A DNA stretch of 64,000 bases. Origin: an alpha proteobacterium U9-1i. Lineage in GTDB: Bacteria > Pseudomonadota > Alphaproteobacteria > Caulobacterales > Aquidulcibacteraceae. Below, in pieces: positions 55,503 through 64,000 of this stretch. The position numbers and the translations under genes were made by a program. Where the stretch lies: positions 682,001-746,000 of the forward strand of contig BBSY01000003.1 of NCBI GenBank assembly GCA_000974665.1, written 5' to 3'. Every line of letters starts with the position of its first letter. The first letter of the stretch is position 1. The notes under the pieces are model-generated. The model did not search any database and was not told the origin of the DNA. It saw only the letters and a list, made by a program, of their open reading frames with translations.

Positions 55503-56147
55503 ATGAAAGGCATTTCGCCGGAAGCACCACGCGGCTGTCCACTGTGTCCTCGCTTGGTCGAGTATCGGAAGGACAATGCTCGGGCAGAGCCAACCTGGTT
55601 CAACGATCCGGCGCCGTCGTTTGGCGATCCCAATGCGCGCCTGCTTGTTGTGGGGTTGGCGCCCGGACGACGCGGCGCCAACCGCACCGGGCGCCCGTTC
55701 ACCGGCGATTACGCGGGCGAGTTGCTCTATAGCACGCTCGGCAAATTCGGGTTTGCGAAGGGCGTATACCGCGCCGATCCCGAAGACGGCGTCACGCTGA
55801 AAGGTGCGATGATCACCAACGCTGTCCGGTGCGCACCTCCCGAAAATAAGCCGACACCCGAAGAAATTCGCACCTGCCGCCCCTTCTTGAATGCGCGGCT
55901 GGGCGCTTTACCGAAACTCAAAGTGATTTTCGCGCTCGGGTCGATCGCGCACGAAAGCGTGTTGCGGATCCACGGCCTGAAGCCAACCTACTCGAAATTT
56001 GCGCATGCAGCCGAGGCGGCTTTACCGAACGGACGCATCTTAGTGTCGAGCTATCATTGCTCGCGCTACAACACCCAGACGCGGCGCCTCACAACGGAAA
56101 TGTTCGAGTCCGCATTTGCGCGCGCCGCCGAACTCGCAGGCGCCTAG
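55503..56147 (+). CDS. Uracil-DNA glycosylase, family 5 (UDGb) type
   Basis: A 214-residue iron-sulfur glycosylase. Motif 1 is VGLAPGRRGANRTGRPFTGD, which has Gly-Ala in place of the Asp-Gln of other families and marks family 5. The second motif is SSYHCSRYNTQTRRLT. Four cluster-type cysteines are Cys12, Cys15, Cys110 and Cys125. It likely removes uracil or deaminated bases. The ATG at 55503 was chosen; a longer reading overlaps folK. Its TAG interlocks with the stop of the convergent kinase gene. Confidence 0.92.
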   Translation: MKGISPEAPRGCPLCPRLVEYRKDNARAEPTWFNDPAPSFGDPNARLLVVGLAPGRRGANRTGRPFTGDYAGELLYSTLGKFGFAKGVYRADPEDGVTLKGAMITNAVRCAPPENKPTPEEIRTCRPFLNARLGALPKLKVIFALGSIAHESVLRIHGLKPTYSKFAHAAEAALPNGRILVSSYHCSRYNTQTRRLTTEMFESAFARAAELAGA

Positions 56148-58309
56148 CTTGCCGCGAGCAAATTGAGCGCGTCTCGCCCGGTTTGATCGCCCGCCAATCG
56201 AAGCGCGGCCGCGGTCAGCGCGTCACGCGGCGCGGGCTTTTGGAAAAACGCCGCCGCGCCGGCGAGGTTGGCGCGTCGGCGCGCGTCGTCGACGCTGTGC
56301 ACTATCACCGGCGGACCGTTCAGCATGCGGATTTCCGCCAGCACGTCCCAACCCGACATATCCGGCAAGTGGATGTCCAAAATCACAAGCGATGGGCGCA
56401 TCGTCCGCAACGCCGCCAGCCCACTGACGCCATCATGAGCCGCGCGCGCCTCCATGCCGACGGCTTCCAACGCCCGCATCACAAGGCTTGCCGCGTCGCG
56501 GTCGTCATCGATCACCAACACGCTCGTGCGCTGTACGCGGGCGGACGGAGCGGGCAGGTCGATCGTAAAGGTTGAGCCCTTCCCCACCGCGCTTTCGACG
56601 CCGATCTGCCCACCCATGAGCGTCACAAGCCGCTGGCTGATCGCCAAACCCAGGCCGGTGCCGCCAAACTTGCGCGCCACGCTCGCGTCGGCCTGCGCGT
56701 AAGCGCCAAACACCTTGCCAATCTGCGAGGGCGTCATGCCGCAGCCTGTGTCGGTGACGGATATCGTCACACGTCCGGCAGCCGTTTGGCTGGCTCGCAC
56801 AACAATCGAGCCGGCGTCCGTGAACTTCACGGCATTCGAAATCAGGTTCAGCAGGCATTGCTTCAAACGAAACATGTCCGCGCGCACGAGCAAATCCGCG
56901 TCGGCTTGCACGCACAGATCAAGCCCCTTGCTCGCACTCAACGCGCGCATCGTATCGGACACTTCAGCGAGCAAGTCCTGCACCGGCGCGTCTTCGATCT
57001 CCAGTTCCATACGTCCGGCTTCGATCTTCGACAGGTCGAGCACTTCGTTCAGCAATGTCAGCAGGTGCTTGGCCGAAGCAAGAATGCGCCCCGCGTCGGC
57101 CACGGTGTCCGTTTCCTGCGATTCCTCTATCAGCATTTCCGAATAGCCGATGATGGCGTTCAGCGGCGTGCGCAGTTCGTGGCTCATATTCGCAAGGAAT
57201 TGGGTTTTGGCGCTGTCGGCGCGTTCGGCGCGCTCGGCTCGACGGCGCATACTGATGTCACGCACGGCTGTGACGTATGTTCCATCCGCGGCATTGAACA
57301 CGCGACGGTGTATTTCGACTTCCACTAATCCACGCGCGGTCACCATCGTCGCTTCGACGGGATACGGCCGCTCACCGCGCGCTGCCGCAGCCAACGCCGG
57401 CAAGGAATCCGGCGCGATGAAATCGCGAAGGTGGCGGCCGATCAATTCTTCCACCGGTGCGCCGACCATCTCGGCCATCATCGTGTTCATGTCGCCGATG
57501 CGTTCGCCATCGTGGATGACGAGCCCCTCGAGCGCGGCATTCGCAAGGCGCGACAAGCGCGAAGCACTCGCCATCTTGGCTGCGGCAATGCGGCGGTCCG
57601 CGAAGGAGAAGGCCGCCGCCGCCACCAGCAACGCGGCAGCGCCAATAACCACCATCAACGCTAGCCCATTGTGGTCCAGAGTGTTCGTGGGCGCCGGCAC
57701 GAAGAGTTCTGGCGTGAGCGTAAGCGCGCCGACGCCCGTGAAATGCATGGCCAGCACGCCGAGGATGAACAGCCCACCCGCCCCGGCTCGGCCGCTAATG
57801 CCGGTCGAGTGCGACAGGGCAATGAATCCCACGATCGAGAAGGCAGCGGCGAAGCACGTGGCGGCGACGATGAGGTCGACGGCCCACGTCGACGTCGCCG
57901 CCGCCTCAATACCCATCATCCCGACGTGATGCAGGCCTGAGAGGGTCGTACCCATGACAACGCCGGCGACGGCAACCGCCGGGCCGATGCGCCAGCGCGC
58001 ATAAATCGCGAATGCCGCCCACGCGCCGCCGACACCAATGACGGCGGATACGAGCGTGACCGAAAGGTCAAAAGAGATCGCCAACCCCGGCTCGAAGGCC
58101 AACATGCCGACGAAATGCGTGGCCCACGTGCCCCCGCCAGCCGCCAACGCGGCGAGGAAGAACCAACCTTGCCGGTAGCGCCGCTCGGCGCCGCACGCAC
58201 GGTCCATGACCAAGAGCGCGCCCGCCCAGCAGAGCACGCAAATGATTGCGGCGACGCCAACGAGCCAAAGATTGTGCTGCTCGAAAACGCAGCTGAGAAC
58301 GCGAACCAT
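56144..58309 (-). CDS. MHYT-domain hybrid sensor histidine kinase
   Basis: A 721-residue membrane kinase. Residues 10-240 carry seven helices with three MHYT-type motifs (THFVGML near 64, LHHVGMMGI near 126, MHFTGVGAL near 188), a proposed copper-linked sensor of O2, CO or NO. A PAS domain (about 250-350), HisKA with His377 (ANMSHELRTPLNAIIGYSE), a HATPase domain (NAVKF, DTGCGM, GGTGLGLAISQ) and a C-terminal receiver with Asp645 (LVILDIHLPDMSG) follow. It is a hybrid kinase with no adjacent regulator, so phosphotransfer is likely to a partner elsewhere. Confidence 0.93.
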   Translation of the reverse strand: MVRVLSCVFEQHNLWLVGVAAIICVLCWAGALLVMDRACGAERRYRQGWFFLAALAAGGGTWATHFVGMLAFEPGLAISFDLSVTLVSAVIGVGGAWAAFAIYARWRIGPAVAVAGVVMGTTLSGLHHVGMMGIEAAATSTWAVDLIVAATCFAAAFSIVGFIALSHSTGISGRAGAGGLFILGVLAMHFTGVGALTLTPELFVPAPTNTLDHNGLALMVVIGAAALLVAAAAFSFADRRIAAAKMASASRLSRLANAALEGLVIHDGERIGDMNTMMAEMVGAPVEELIGRHLRDFIAPDSLPALAAAARGERPYPVEATMVTARGLVEVEIHRRVFNAADGTYVTAVRDISMRRRAERAERADSAKTQFLANMSHELRTPLNAIIGYSEMLIEESQETDTVADAGRILASAKHLLTLLNEVLDLSKIEAGRMELEIEDAPVQDLLAEVSDTMRALSASKGLDLCVQADADLLVRADMFRLKQCLLNLISNAVKFTDAGSIVVRASQTAAGRVTISVTDTGCGMTPSQIGKVFGAYAQADASVARKFGGTGLGLAISQRLVTLMGGQIGVESAVGKGSTFTIDLPAPSARVQRTSVLVIDDDRDAASLVMRALEAVGMEARAAHDGVSGLAALRTMRPSLVILDIHLPDMSGWDVLAEIRMLNGPPVIVHSVDDARRRANLAGAAAFFQKPAPRDALTAAALRLAGDQTGRDALNLLAAS

Positions 58310-58399
58310 ACCCCTGCCTCGGATTTCTTCCGATGTCCGAAGCGAGCATTACGGCGGCGTGATTAATTTCGCTTAGCTTCAACTGCAATTAATGCATGT

Positions 58400-58789
58400 T
58401 TACGCATGTCTGCGCGGTTCGATCAGATCCCAGCGATTGCCGTAGAGGTCGAAAAACACGACGACGCGGCCGTAGACTTCATCGCGCGGCTGATCGACGA
58501 ACCGCACCTGCGCGGCCTGCATGCGCGCATAGTCTTCGGCGAAAGTGTCGGTGTGCAGGAAAAATCCGACGCGTCCGCCGGTTTGATCGCCGACGCGGGT
58601 CGCTTGCATTTCGTTCCCGGCCTTCGCGAGCAAAAGCCCAGCGCCCTCGTCCGGCCCGACGACCACCCAACGTTTTCCCGCGCCCATATCCGTGTCTTCG
58701 CGAAGGCGCAGCCCCACGACATCGGTGAAAAATGCAATGGCTTCGTCGTAGTCGCGAACGACCAATGTCGTCAGCACCAGCTGCTTCAT
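58400..58789 (-). CDS. VOC (glyoxalase/bleomycin-resistance) family protein
   Basis: A 129-residue protein with paired beta-alpha-beta-beta-beta modules (LVLTTLVVRDYDEAIAFFTD, VVGLRLREDTDMGAGKRWV; then GFFLHTDTFAEDYARMQAAQ, VFFDLYGNRWDLIEP). Metal ligands are not fully obvious. Substrate unknown. The ATG at 58789 overlaps the stop of the TPR gene as TGATG; a GTG at 58792 is possible. Confidence 0.9.
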   Translation of the reverse strand: MKQLVLTTLVVRDYDEAIAFFTDVVGLRLREDTDMGAGKRWVVVGPDEGAGLLLAKAGNEMQATRVGDQTGGRVGFFLHTDTFAEDYARMQAAQVRFVDQPRDEVYGRVVVFFDLYGNRWDLIEPRRHA

Positions 58790-59655
58790 CACTTCTTCAC
58801 CACGTCAAGCTCCGCCTCGGCGGCTGGCGTTGTTGGCGACACACCATACGCCGCATATGTGTCAGCGATCGCCGGGTCCAACGTGAGGGCCGCATCCAGG
58901 TCAGCTTGGCCCTCGCCTACGCGCCCGAGCCGCAGGCGCGCTATGCCTCGACCGTATAGAAAGTGAGCTTCCTGCGCGTTCAACCGAACCGCGGCTTCAT
59001 AGTCGCTCAGCGCGGCGCCCGGTTCGCCGAGCTTCAGGTACACGAGACCTCGGCTATCCAACGTCTGCGCTTCTGCCGGCTGCATTTGGAGGGCTCGGTT
59101 GCAATCGCTGAGCGCTGCGCCGAGGTCGACGCCTTCGACGGCGCGTATCCAACAGCGATTGTTCCAATTCGCGGCGTTCGCGGGATCCGCTTCGATCAGC
59201 GAATCCGCGCGAATAAGCAAGGTAGCGAAATCGTCGATCCGCTGCGTCAGGGCGAGGCCACGTCTCTGCGCCGCCTCGCTCAGCGCCGGATCGAGCGCCA
59301 ATGCGCGATCGTAGTCGGCAAGCGCGCTCTCGAACGCGCCGCGGCTATGGTGGACCAGACCGCGGTCGAAATAGGCCGATGCGAGATTGGGATCGAGGCG
59401 GAGAGCGCGGCCAAAATCGGCAATCGCACGCGCTTGTTCGCCAAGGTTGAACCGCGCTTCGCCGCGATTGGCGTAAGCCAGCGCTCGTTGCGACGCTGAC
59501 GCCGCCTCCGCGCGGACAACGGCTGTGCAGACAGCGACGCGCGTCGCAAAATCTGGCTCACGCTCGCAAGCAGCGATTTGCGCATCGACGGAAACCGCGC
59601 CTCCGCCACAAGCGGCCGCACTCAGAACAAGCAGAACGGCGAGGAGCCGCCTCAT
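58789..59655 (-). CDS. TPR-repeat lipoprotein
   Basis: A 288-residue lipoprotein (signal [13 protein letters not shown], lipobox SAAC) with at least five tetratricopeptide units, such as [53 protein letters not shown] and [20 protein letters not shown]. Probably a periplasmic protein-interaction scaffold. Its ATG overlaps the smpB stop as ATGA, and its stop overlaps the VOC gene. Confidence 0.9.
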   Translation of the reverse strand: MRRLLAVLLVLSAAACGGGAVSVDAQIAACEREPDFATRVAVCTAVVRAEAASASQRALAYANRGEARFNLGEQARAIADFGRALRLDPNLASAYFDRGLVHHSRGAFESALADYDRALALDPALSEAAQRRGLALTQRIDDFATLLIRADSLIEADPANAANWNNRCWIRAVEGVDLGAALSDCNRALQMQPAEAQTLDSRGLVYLKLGEPGAALSDYEAAVRLNAQEAHFLYGRGIARLRLGRVGEGQADLDAALTLDPAIADTYAAYGVSPTTPAAEAELDVVKK

Positions 59656-60125
59656 CCGCGATCCTTCATTAAGCGTGCTTGCTGGCGCTTCCAGTCACGA
59701 TCTTTCGTGGCCTCGCGTTTGTCATGCGCCTTTTTGCCCTTGCCGAGCGCAACCTCGATCTTGGCGATGCCGCGATCGTTAAAATAGAGCCGCAGCGGCG
59801 CGAGCGTGCGGCCCTCGCGCTCCACCGCCGCAGCCAGCTTCCGCAACTCGCGCGCACGAACCAACAGCTTTCGCGGGCGGCGCGGCTCGTGGTTGAACTG
59901 ACCGGCCGGTGGGTATTCTGGAATGGTCGCGTTGATGAGCCACAATTCGCCGCGTTCGGTCGACGCGTAGCTTTCCGCAATGTTTGCGCGGCCCGAACGC
60001 AAAGACTTCACCTCAGTGCCGACAAGCTGGATGCCAGCCTCGATCGTGTCCTCGATCATGTAATCGAAGCGTGCGCGTCGGTTCTCGGCAACGAGCTTGC
60101 GTGTCGGCTCTGGCTTTTTCGCCAT
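59652..60125 (-). CDS. smpB: SsrA-binding protein SmpB
   Basis: A 157-residue partner of tmRNA in trans-translation that rescues stalled ribosomes. Hallmarks: [60 protein letters not shown] and the basic C terminus ([20 protein letters not shown]). It is linked to dapA by a TGATG overlap. Confidence 0.97.
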   Translation of the reverse strand: MAKKPEPTRKLVAENRRARFDYMIEDTIEAGIQLVGTEVKSLRSGRANIAESYASTERGELWLINATIPEYPPAGQFNHEPRRPRKLLVRARELRKLAAAVEREGRTLAPLRLYFNDRGIAKIEVALGKGKKAHDKREATKDRDWKRQQARLMKDRG

Positions 60126-60997
60126 CAGATCAGGCCCGCTTCGGTCATCGCCGCGCGCACCTGCGCCTTGGCGGCTTCGTTGAGCGTCAGGATCGGCAAT
60201 CGCACCTCATCCGTGCACAAACCCAGCAGCGACGCGGCGTACTTCACTGGCCCCGGCGATGGCTCCAGGAACAACGCTTTATGGAGCGACGCCAGCTTGG
60301 CGTCGAGCGCGCGCGCTTTCGCGTAATCGTTTTGCATGGTCGCGGTCTGGACCTCCGCACACAGCTTCGCAGCGACGTTCGCCGTCACGGAGATGCACCC
60401 GACCCCGCCATGAGCGTTGAAACCCAGCGCGCTGCCATCGTCGCCGGAGAGTTGAACGAACTTCACCCCGCAGGCGGCCTGCTGACGCGCGACGCGCGAA
60501 AGATCGCCGGTCGCATCCTTTAGGCCGATGACGTTCCTGAGTTTTGCGATCTTGCCCATGGTCTCGACGCCAATGTCGACGATCGACCGGCCAGGGATGT
60601 TGTAAATGACGACAGGAATGTCGACTGCATCGCTGATCGCCTTGAAGTGCGCGTAGAGCCCGTCTTGGCTGGGCTTGTTGTAGTACGGCGATACCACGAG
60701 CACAGCGTCGGCCTTCGCGGCCTTCGCATCTTTCGCGAGTTCAATCGCGTGCGCGGTTGAGTTGGAACCGGCGCCGGCGATTACGGGGGCGCGCCCCGCA
60801 GCGGCCTCAACGCAAAGCTCCACAACGCGCTTGTGTTCCGCGTGGGTCAAAGTCGCGCTTTCACCCGTCGTCCCGCAAGGAACGAGCCCTTGCGAGCCCT
60901 CTGAAATCTGACGCTCAACCAGCGCCTGAAATGCGCGTTCATCCACGGTTCCATTGCGGAATGGCGTAATGAGCGCCGGAATTGAGCCCTGAATCAT
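60125..60997 (-). CDS. dapA: 4-hydroxy-tetrahydrodipicolinate synthase
   Basis: A 290-residue TIM-barrel aldolase condensing pyruvate and aspartate semialdehyde for lysine and diaminopimelate. Schiff-base Lys160 ([12 protein letters not shown]), Tyr132 ([10 protein letters not shown]), GTTGESATL at 42-50 and the [13 protein letters not shown] loop are all canonical. It is the better DapA of the two in this window. dapA-smpB is a common alphaproteobacterial pairing, and it is divergent from the transglycosylase gene. Confidence 0.96.
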   Translation of the reverse strand: MIQGSIPALITPFRNGTVDERAFQALVERQISEGSQGLVPCGTTGESATLTHAEHKRVVELCVEAAAGRAPVIAGAGSNSTAHAIELAKDAKAAKADAVLVVSPYYNKPSQDGLYAHFKAISDAVDIPVVIYNIPGRSIVDIGVETMGKIAKLRNVIGLKDATGDLSRVARQQAACGVKFVQLSGDDGSALGFNAHGGVGCISVTANVAAKLCAEVQTATMQNDYAKARALDAKLASLHKALFLEPSPGPVKYAASLLGLCTDEVRLPILTLNEAAKAQVRAAMTEAGLI

Positions 60998-61189
60998 GGA
61001 AAGATGTGTCTCGTCAGCATCATGCGTGGTCGCGCCAACCGCATACCGCAGGCGCTAGGGGTTGGCTTTGGCGCGATTCCTGCCACATGCTTGGCGTAGG
61101 TTAAATAGCGCACGACCAGCGGGGCCATTGCGGCGCCGTTATGAGCGCGTTTTCTCGGTGCGCGGGCGGGGTCCCGAGCGGAGCAGCGG

Positions 61190-63253
61190 ATGCATCGTCC
61201 CAGGCTGATACGGATAGGCGTGGTTTCCATCGCTGCGAGCTTGGCGCTGGTGGCGTCCAGCGCGGGCCAGCAGAATGCCGCCACGCCGGGCCCGGCAGTC
61301 GCGTCCGCGACTGCGTATACCCCGCCCCCTCCCCCGCCTTCCGGCGCCGAGCGGCAACGTTTGGTTCAAGGCATGGCGCTGGCGGATGCAAACGACTGGG
61401 CCGGCGTCGCCCAGCTGCGCGACGGCGCAAGCGACCCGTTGATCCGGCGCATGCTGCAATGGCGTTGGGCGACGAGCACGGCCGCACCGCTTTCGTTTGA
61501 CGATCTCTCGCGCGCGCTGAGCGATCTCCAAGGCTGGCCAGGCCGCACCATCATGCGCACGCGCGCTGAACAGGCCGTGCTCGATAGCCGGCTTTCCGCA
61601 TCAGAGCGCGCCGCATTTCTGCGCCAGGAAGGCGGCCCGATCAGTGGCGACGGGCGTATCGCTTTGGCGCTCGCTTTGCGCGAGATGGGCCAGCGCCAAG
61701 AGGCCAACGAGATTGCGCGCGCGGCATGGCGCGAGGACACGCTGTCCGATTCAGCGGCAGCGCGCGCACGCGCGACGTTCGATTTCTCGGCCGAGGACAA
61801 CGCCGCACGTGTGGACATCCTGCTGTGGCGCAGCCAGCGCACGGAGGCGCGCGCCCTGTTGCCCAGCGTTTCGCCGGCTGATCGCCTCCTCGCCAATGCG
61901 CGTATTGCGCTGCAAACGCGCCAGCGCCGTGGTCTGCAAGCGGCGGTCGACGCCGTACCTGCCTCACGTCGCGATCATCCGGGTTTGCTGTACGACCGCG
62001 CCCAATACATCCGGCGCACCGGCCGCCCGGAAGATGCCATGCCTGTGGCCGCGCGGATCGACGCGCGCGAAGCACCGCTTGCGGCGCGTGACGAGATTTT
62101 TGATGAACGCCGCTTGTACGTCCCGCGCGCGCTCCGCGCTGGAAACACGCGCTTGGCCTACAATCTTGTCAGCAATCACGGCCTCACCTCCGGTGAAGAG
62201 TTCGCTGATGCCGAATGGTTGTCTGGGTGGCTGCAATTGCGCTTCCTCGACGCACCCGCGCGCGCCGAAGAACATTTCAGGCATTTGAGCGACAACGTCT
62301 CCGCGCCCGTCTCCAGCTCGCGCGCATTTTACTGGCGCGCCGAAGCCACACGCGCACTGGGACGAGAAAACGAGGCGAACGAATTGCTCGCGAACGCCGC
62401 TCGCTATCCGTTCACCTATTACGGCCAACTCGCCGCGCAACGACGCGCCGGGAACGGCCAAGCCATGCTCGACCTGCCCGACACTGGCGCCGTCGACGAG
62501 GGAACGCGCGCACGCTTTGAGTCGCGCGAACTCGTCCGCGCGCTGCGCATGATGGCCGAGGTCGGCGACCGTGCAGATTTTGAAAGCATCGCCTATTATC
62601 TGGACGACACGCTGGAGGACCCTCGCGAGGTGGAATTGCTGGCGCAGCTCGCGCGCGAGCAGGCTTACACACGCACCGCGCTGCGTAACGCCAAGGCTGG
62701 CCTCTTCCGCAACGTCGTCGCCGTCAACGCCGCCTACCCGATGCTGCCATTGCCCTCGCAAGTCGAAACGCGCGGCCGTCCAGAGCCGGCGCTCGTCTAC
62801 GCCATTATCCGCCAGGAGAGTGAGTTCGAGGTCAGCGCGATCTCGAGCGCCAACGCGCGCGGCTTGATGCAGCTCATTCCGTCAACCGCACAAGCACAAG
62901 CGCGCCGCGAAGGCATACCGTATGAGCGCGCCGCGCTCACGACGGACGGCGCTTACAACATCACGCTGGGCGCGTCGCATCTGGGGGATTTGGTCGACAA
63001 TTTCGGCGGCTCCTACGTGCTCGCGATCGCAAGCTACAACGCCGGCTCACATCGGGCCCGAGAGTGGATTGCTGATTGGGGCGACCCACGTTCATCATCC
63101 GTAGACGTTGTGGATTGGGTGGAGCTCATCCCGTTTGCCGAAACGCGCAATTACGTGCAGCGGGTGACTGAGAATTTGCAGGTCTATCGCCACCGCATCG
63201 AGGGGCGGCCGGTGCCCATCCGCCTGCGCCAAGACCTGGAGCGCGGCCGCTAA
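61190..63253 (+). CDS. Soluble lytic transglycosylase (Slt-type)
   Basis: A 687-residue periplasmic peptidoglycan-cleaving enzyme. After a signal peptide and a Pro-rich linker (AYTPPPPPPSG) comes a long superhelical domain, then a C-terminal SLT domain: catalytic Glu543 in AIIRQESEFEVSAISSANAR, GLMQLIPSTAQ, LGASHLGDLVDNFGG and ASYNAGSHRAREWI. It is close to Slt70. Its TAA interlocks with the TAG of the convergent threonine-dehydratase-like gene. Confidence 0.94.
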   Translation: MHRPRLIRIGVVSIAASLALVASSAGQQNAATPGPAVASATAYTPPPPPPSGAERQRLVQGMALADANDWAGVAQLRDGASDPLIRRMLQWRWATSTAAPLSFDDLSRALSDLQGWPGRTIMRTRAEQAVLDSRLSASERAAFLRQEGGPISGDGRIALALALREMGQRQEANEIARAAWREDTLSDSAAARARATFDFSAEDNAARVDILLWRSQRTEARALLPSVSPADRLLANARIALQTRQRRGLQAAVDAVPASRRDHPGLLYDRAQYIRRTGRPEDAMPVAARIDAREAPLAARDEIFDERRLYVPRALRAGNTRLAYNLVSNHGLTSGEEFADAEWLSGWLQLRFLDAPARAEEHFRHLSDNVSAPVSSSRAFYWRAEATRALGRENEANELLANAARYPFTYYGQLAAQRRAGNGQAMLDLPDTGAVDEGTRARFESRELVRALRMMAEVGDRADFESIAYYLDDTLEDPREVELLAQLAREQAYTRTALRNAKAGLFRNVVAVNAAYPMLPLPSQVETRGRPEPALVYAIIRQESEFEVSAISSANARGLMQLIPSTAQAQARREGIPYERAALTTDGAYNITLGASHLGDLVDNFGGSYVLAIASYNAGSHRAREWIADWGDPRSSSVDVVDWVELIPFAETRNYVQRVTENLQVYRHRIEGRPVPIRLRQDLERGR

Positions 63254-64000
63254 GCAAACGTGAGCGCGCGCTGAAACGTCTCTGCGTCCACATTGCCGCC
63301 ACTGGCGACCAACGCCACGGTCTTGCCACGCAACTCGACTTTGCTCTCAAGTGCTGCCGCTAGCGATGCCGCGCCCGAAGGTTCGAGAACGATCTTCAAA
63401 TGGCGGAACGCGAACGCCATGGCTTTCAGCACTTGCTCATCGGACACAGCCACCACGCCGGCGAACCGTTCACGCGCGATCGGAAACGTAAGATCGCCCA
63501 TCTGTTCGGTGAGCAGGCCATCACATATCGAACGGATGCCAGGCGCGTTGCGCTTGATCGAACCGGACGCCAGACTTTCCGCGATGTCCGCATGCCCATC
63601 GGGCTCAACAGCGTAGACGGCGGCATTCGGCAGACCAAGCGCAACGCCGGTGGACAGCCCGCCGCCGCTCGCGGGCACGATGGCGATATCGGGGGCGATC
63701 TCCTCACCGATCTCCAGCCCCGCAGTGCCTTGCCCGGCGATCACGTTCGGATCATCGAAGGGTTTCACCAGCGATAGGCCACGCTCTTCCGCGAGTTTCG
63801 CTCCGATCGCCTCACGGCTTTCGCGCACGCGGTCATAAGTGATCAGCTCGGCGCCGTTCGCGCGCGTCGTCTCTAGTTTGATGCGCGGTGCGTCAGACGG
63901 CATCACGATCACCGCCGGAATGCCGAAAATGCGCGCTGCGGTCGAAACCGCGATGGCGTGATTGCCAGAGGAAAACGCTACCACGCCACTTGCGCGCACC
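63250..64000 (-). CDS. Threonine dehydratase/serine racemase-like PLP enzyme, 5' truncated
   Basis: The window ends inside this gene; 250 codons are present without the N terminus, so the PLP lysine is not seen. The visible part begins VVAFSSGNHAIAVSTAARIF (PLP-phosphate region), then PAVIVMPSDAPRIKLETTRA, NGAELITYD and the Gly-rich PASGGGLSTGVALGLPN. It ends without an ACT domain, as in short catabolic threonine/serine dehydratases or serine racemase. The exact substrate cannot be settled from this fragment. Confidence 0.9.
   Translation of the reverse strand, partial: VRASGVVAFSSGNHAIAVSTAARIFGIPAVIVMPSDAPRIKLETTRANGAELITYDRVRESREAIGAKLAEERGLSLVKPFDDPNVIAGQGTAGLEIGEEIAPDIAIVPASGGGLSTGVALGLPNAAVYAVEPDGHADIAESLASGSIKRNAPGIRSICDGLLTEQMGDLTFPIARERFAGVVAVSDEQVLKAMAFAFRHLKIVLEPSGAASLAAALESKVELRGKTVALVASGGNVDAETFQRALTFA

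Overview
The window is about 63% G+C, gene-dense and almost entirely chromosomal housekeeping DNA. Gene content and order point to an alphaproteobacterium, probably on the Caulobacterales/Hyphomonadaceae side. Pointers are the glyA-nrdR-rib-nusB-thiL block, the rpoZ-rsh-pyrE-pdxJ-acpS-lepB-rnc-era-recO-parC series, a C5-pathway hemA (5-aminolevulinate synthase), a MucR/Ros regulator, class I PhaC, COX15-type heme A synthase and a ubiquinol-cytochrome c chaperone. The lineage is inference from gene content; there is no rRNA here to test it. I see no CRISPR array, prophage, transposase or integrated island.

Layout. 1-4.1 kb: the tail of an unknown gene with a terminator, a frameshifted secreted protein, tRNA-Pro(UGG), a three-gene set (spermidine-synthase-like enzyme, membrane partner, SMP-30-like lipoprotein) and tRNA-Glu(UUC). 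4.1-11.7 kb (minus strand): nuclease-like protein, recJ, small lipoprotein, dienelactone-hydrolase-like enzyme, glpX, hom, alaC-like aminotransferase, small lipoprotein. 11.8-14.4 kb: phaC and a DUF1993 gene. 14.4-17.8 kb: argC, small protein, rpsI, rplM, ctaA. 17.9-20.7 kb: DUF2842 gene, a DapA-family gene, an 800-bp gap with a REP-like inverted pair, a nitrilase-family gene and tRNA-Pro(GGG). 20.8-26.7 kb: ihfA, fabH, plsX, ubiquinol-cytochrome c chaperone, bamE-like lipoprotein and the proton pyrophosphatase hppA.

26.8-33.9 kb is one minus-strand block: glyA, a short four-helix-bundle gene inside inverted repeats, nrdR, ribD (reductase half only), ribE, ribB with a degenerate RibA half, ribH, nusB, thiL and a periplasmic protein. 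34-37 kb: mucR and divergent hemA/hemB. 37-43.7 kb: pseudo-receiver protein, NAD(P)-binding dehydrogenase, flavin reductase, motB, padR-pspC, M48 protease and lemA. 43.7-51 kb: parC, recO, era, rnc, lepB, acpS, pdxJ, pyrE. 51-64 kb: two hypothetical genes, rsh, rpoZ, folK, a family 5 uracil-DNA glycosylase, an MHYT hybrid histidine kinase, VOC protein, TPR lipoprotein, smpB, dapA, a lytic transglycosylase and a truncated threonine-dehydratase-like gene.

Many genes are tightly packed. Start and stop codons overlap repeatedly as ATGA, GTGA or TGATG, implying translational coupling, and four convergent pairs share interlocked stop codons (CTAG or CTAA). I did not find a convincing undescribed multi-gene system. 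The best leads are the repeat-flanked, internally shortened four-helix-bundle gene, the split and reordered spermidine-synthase/membrane pair, the riboflavin cluster lacking two expected activities, and a set of perfect operator-like palindromes.
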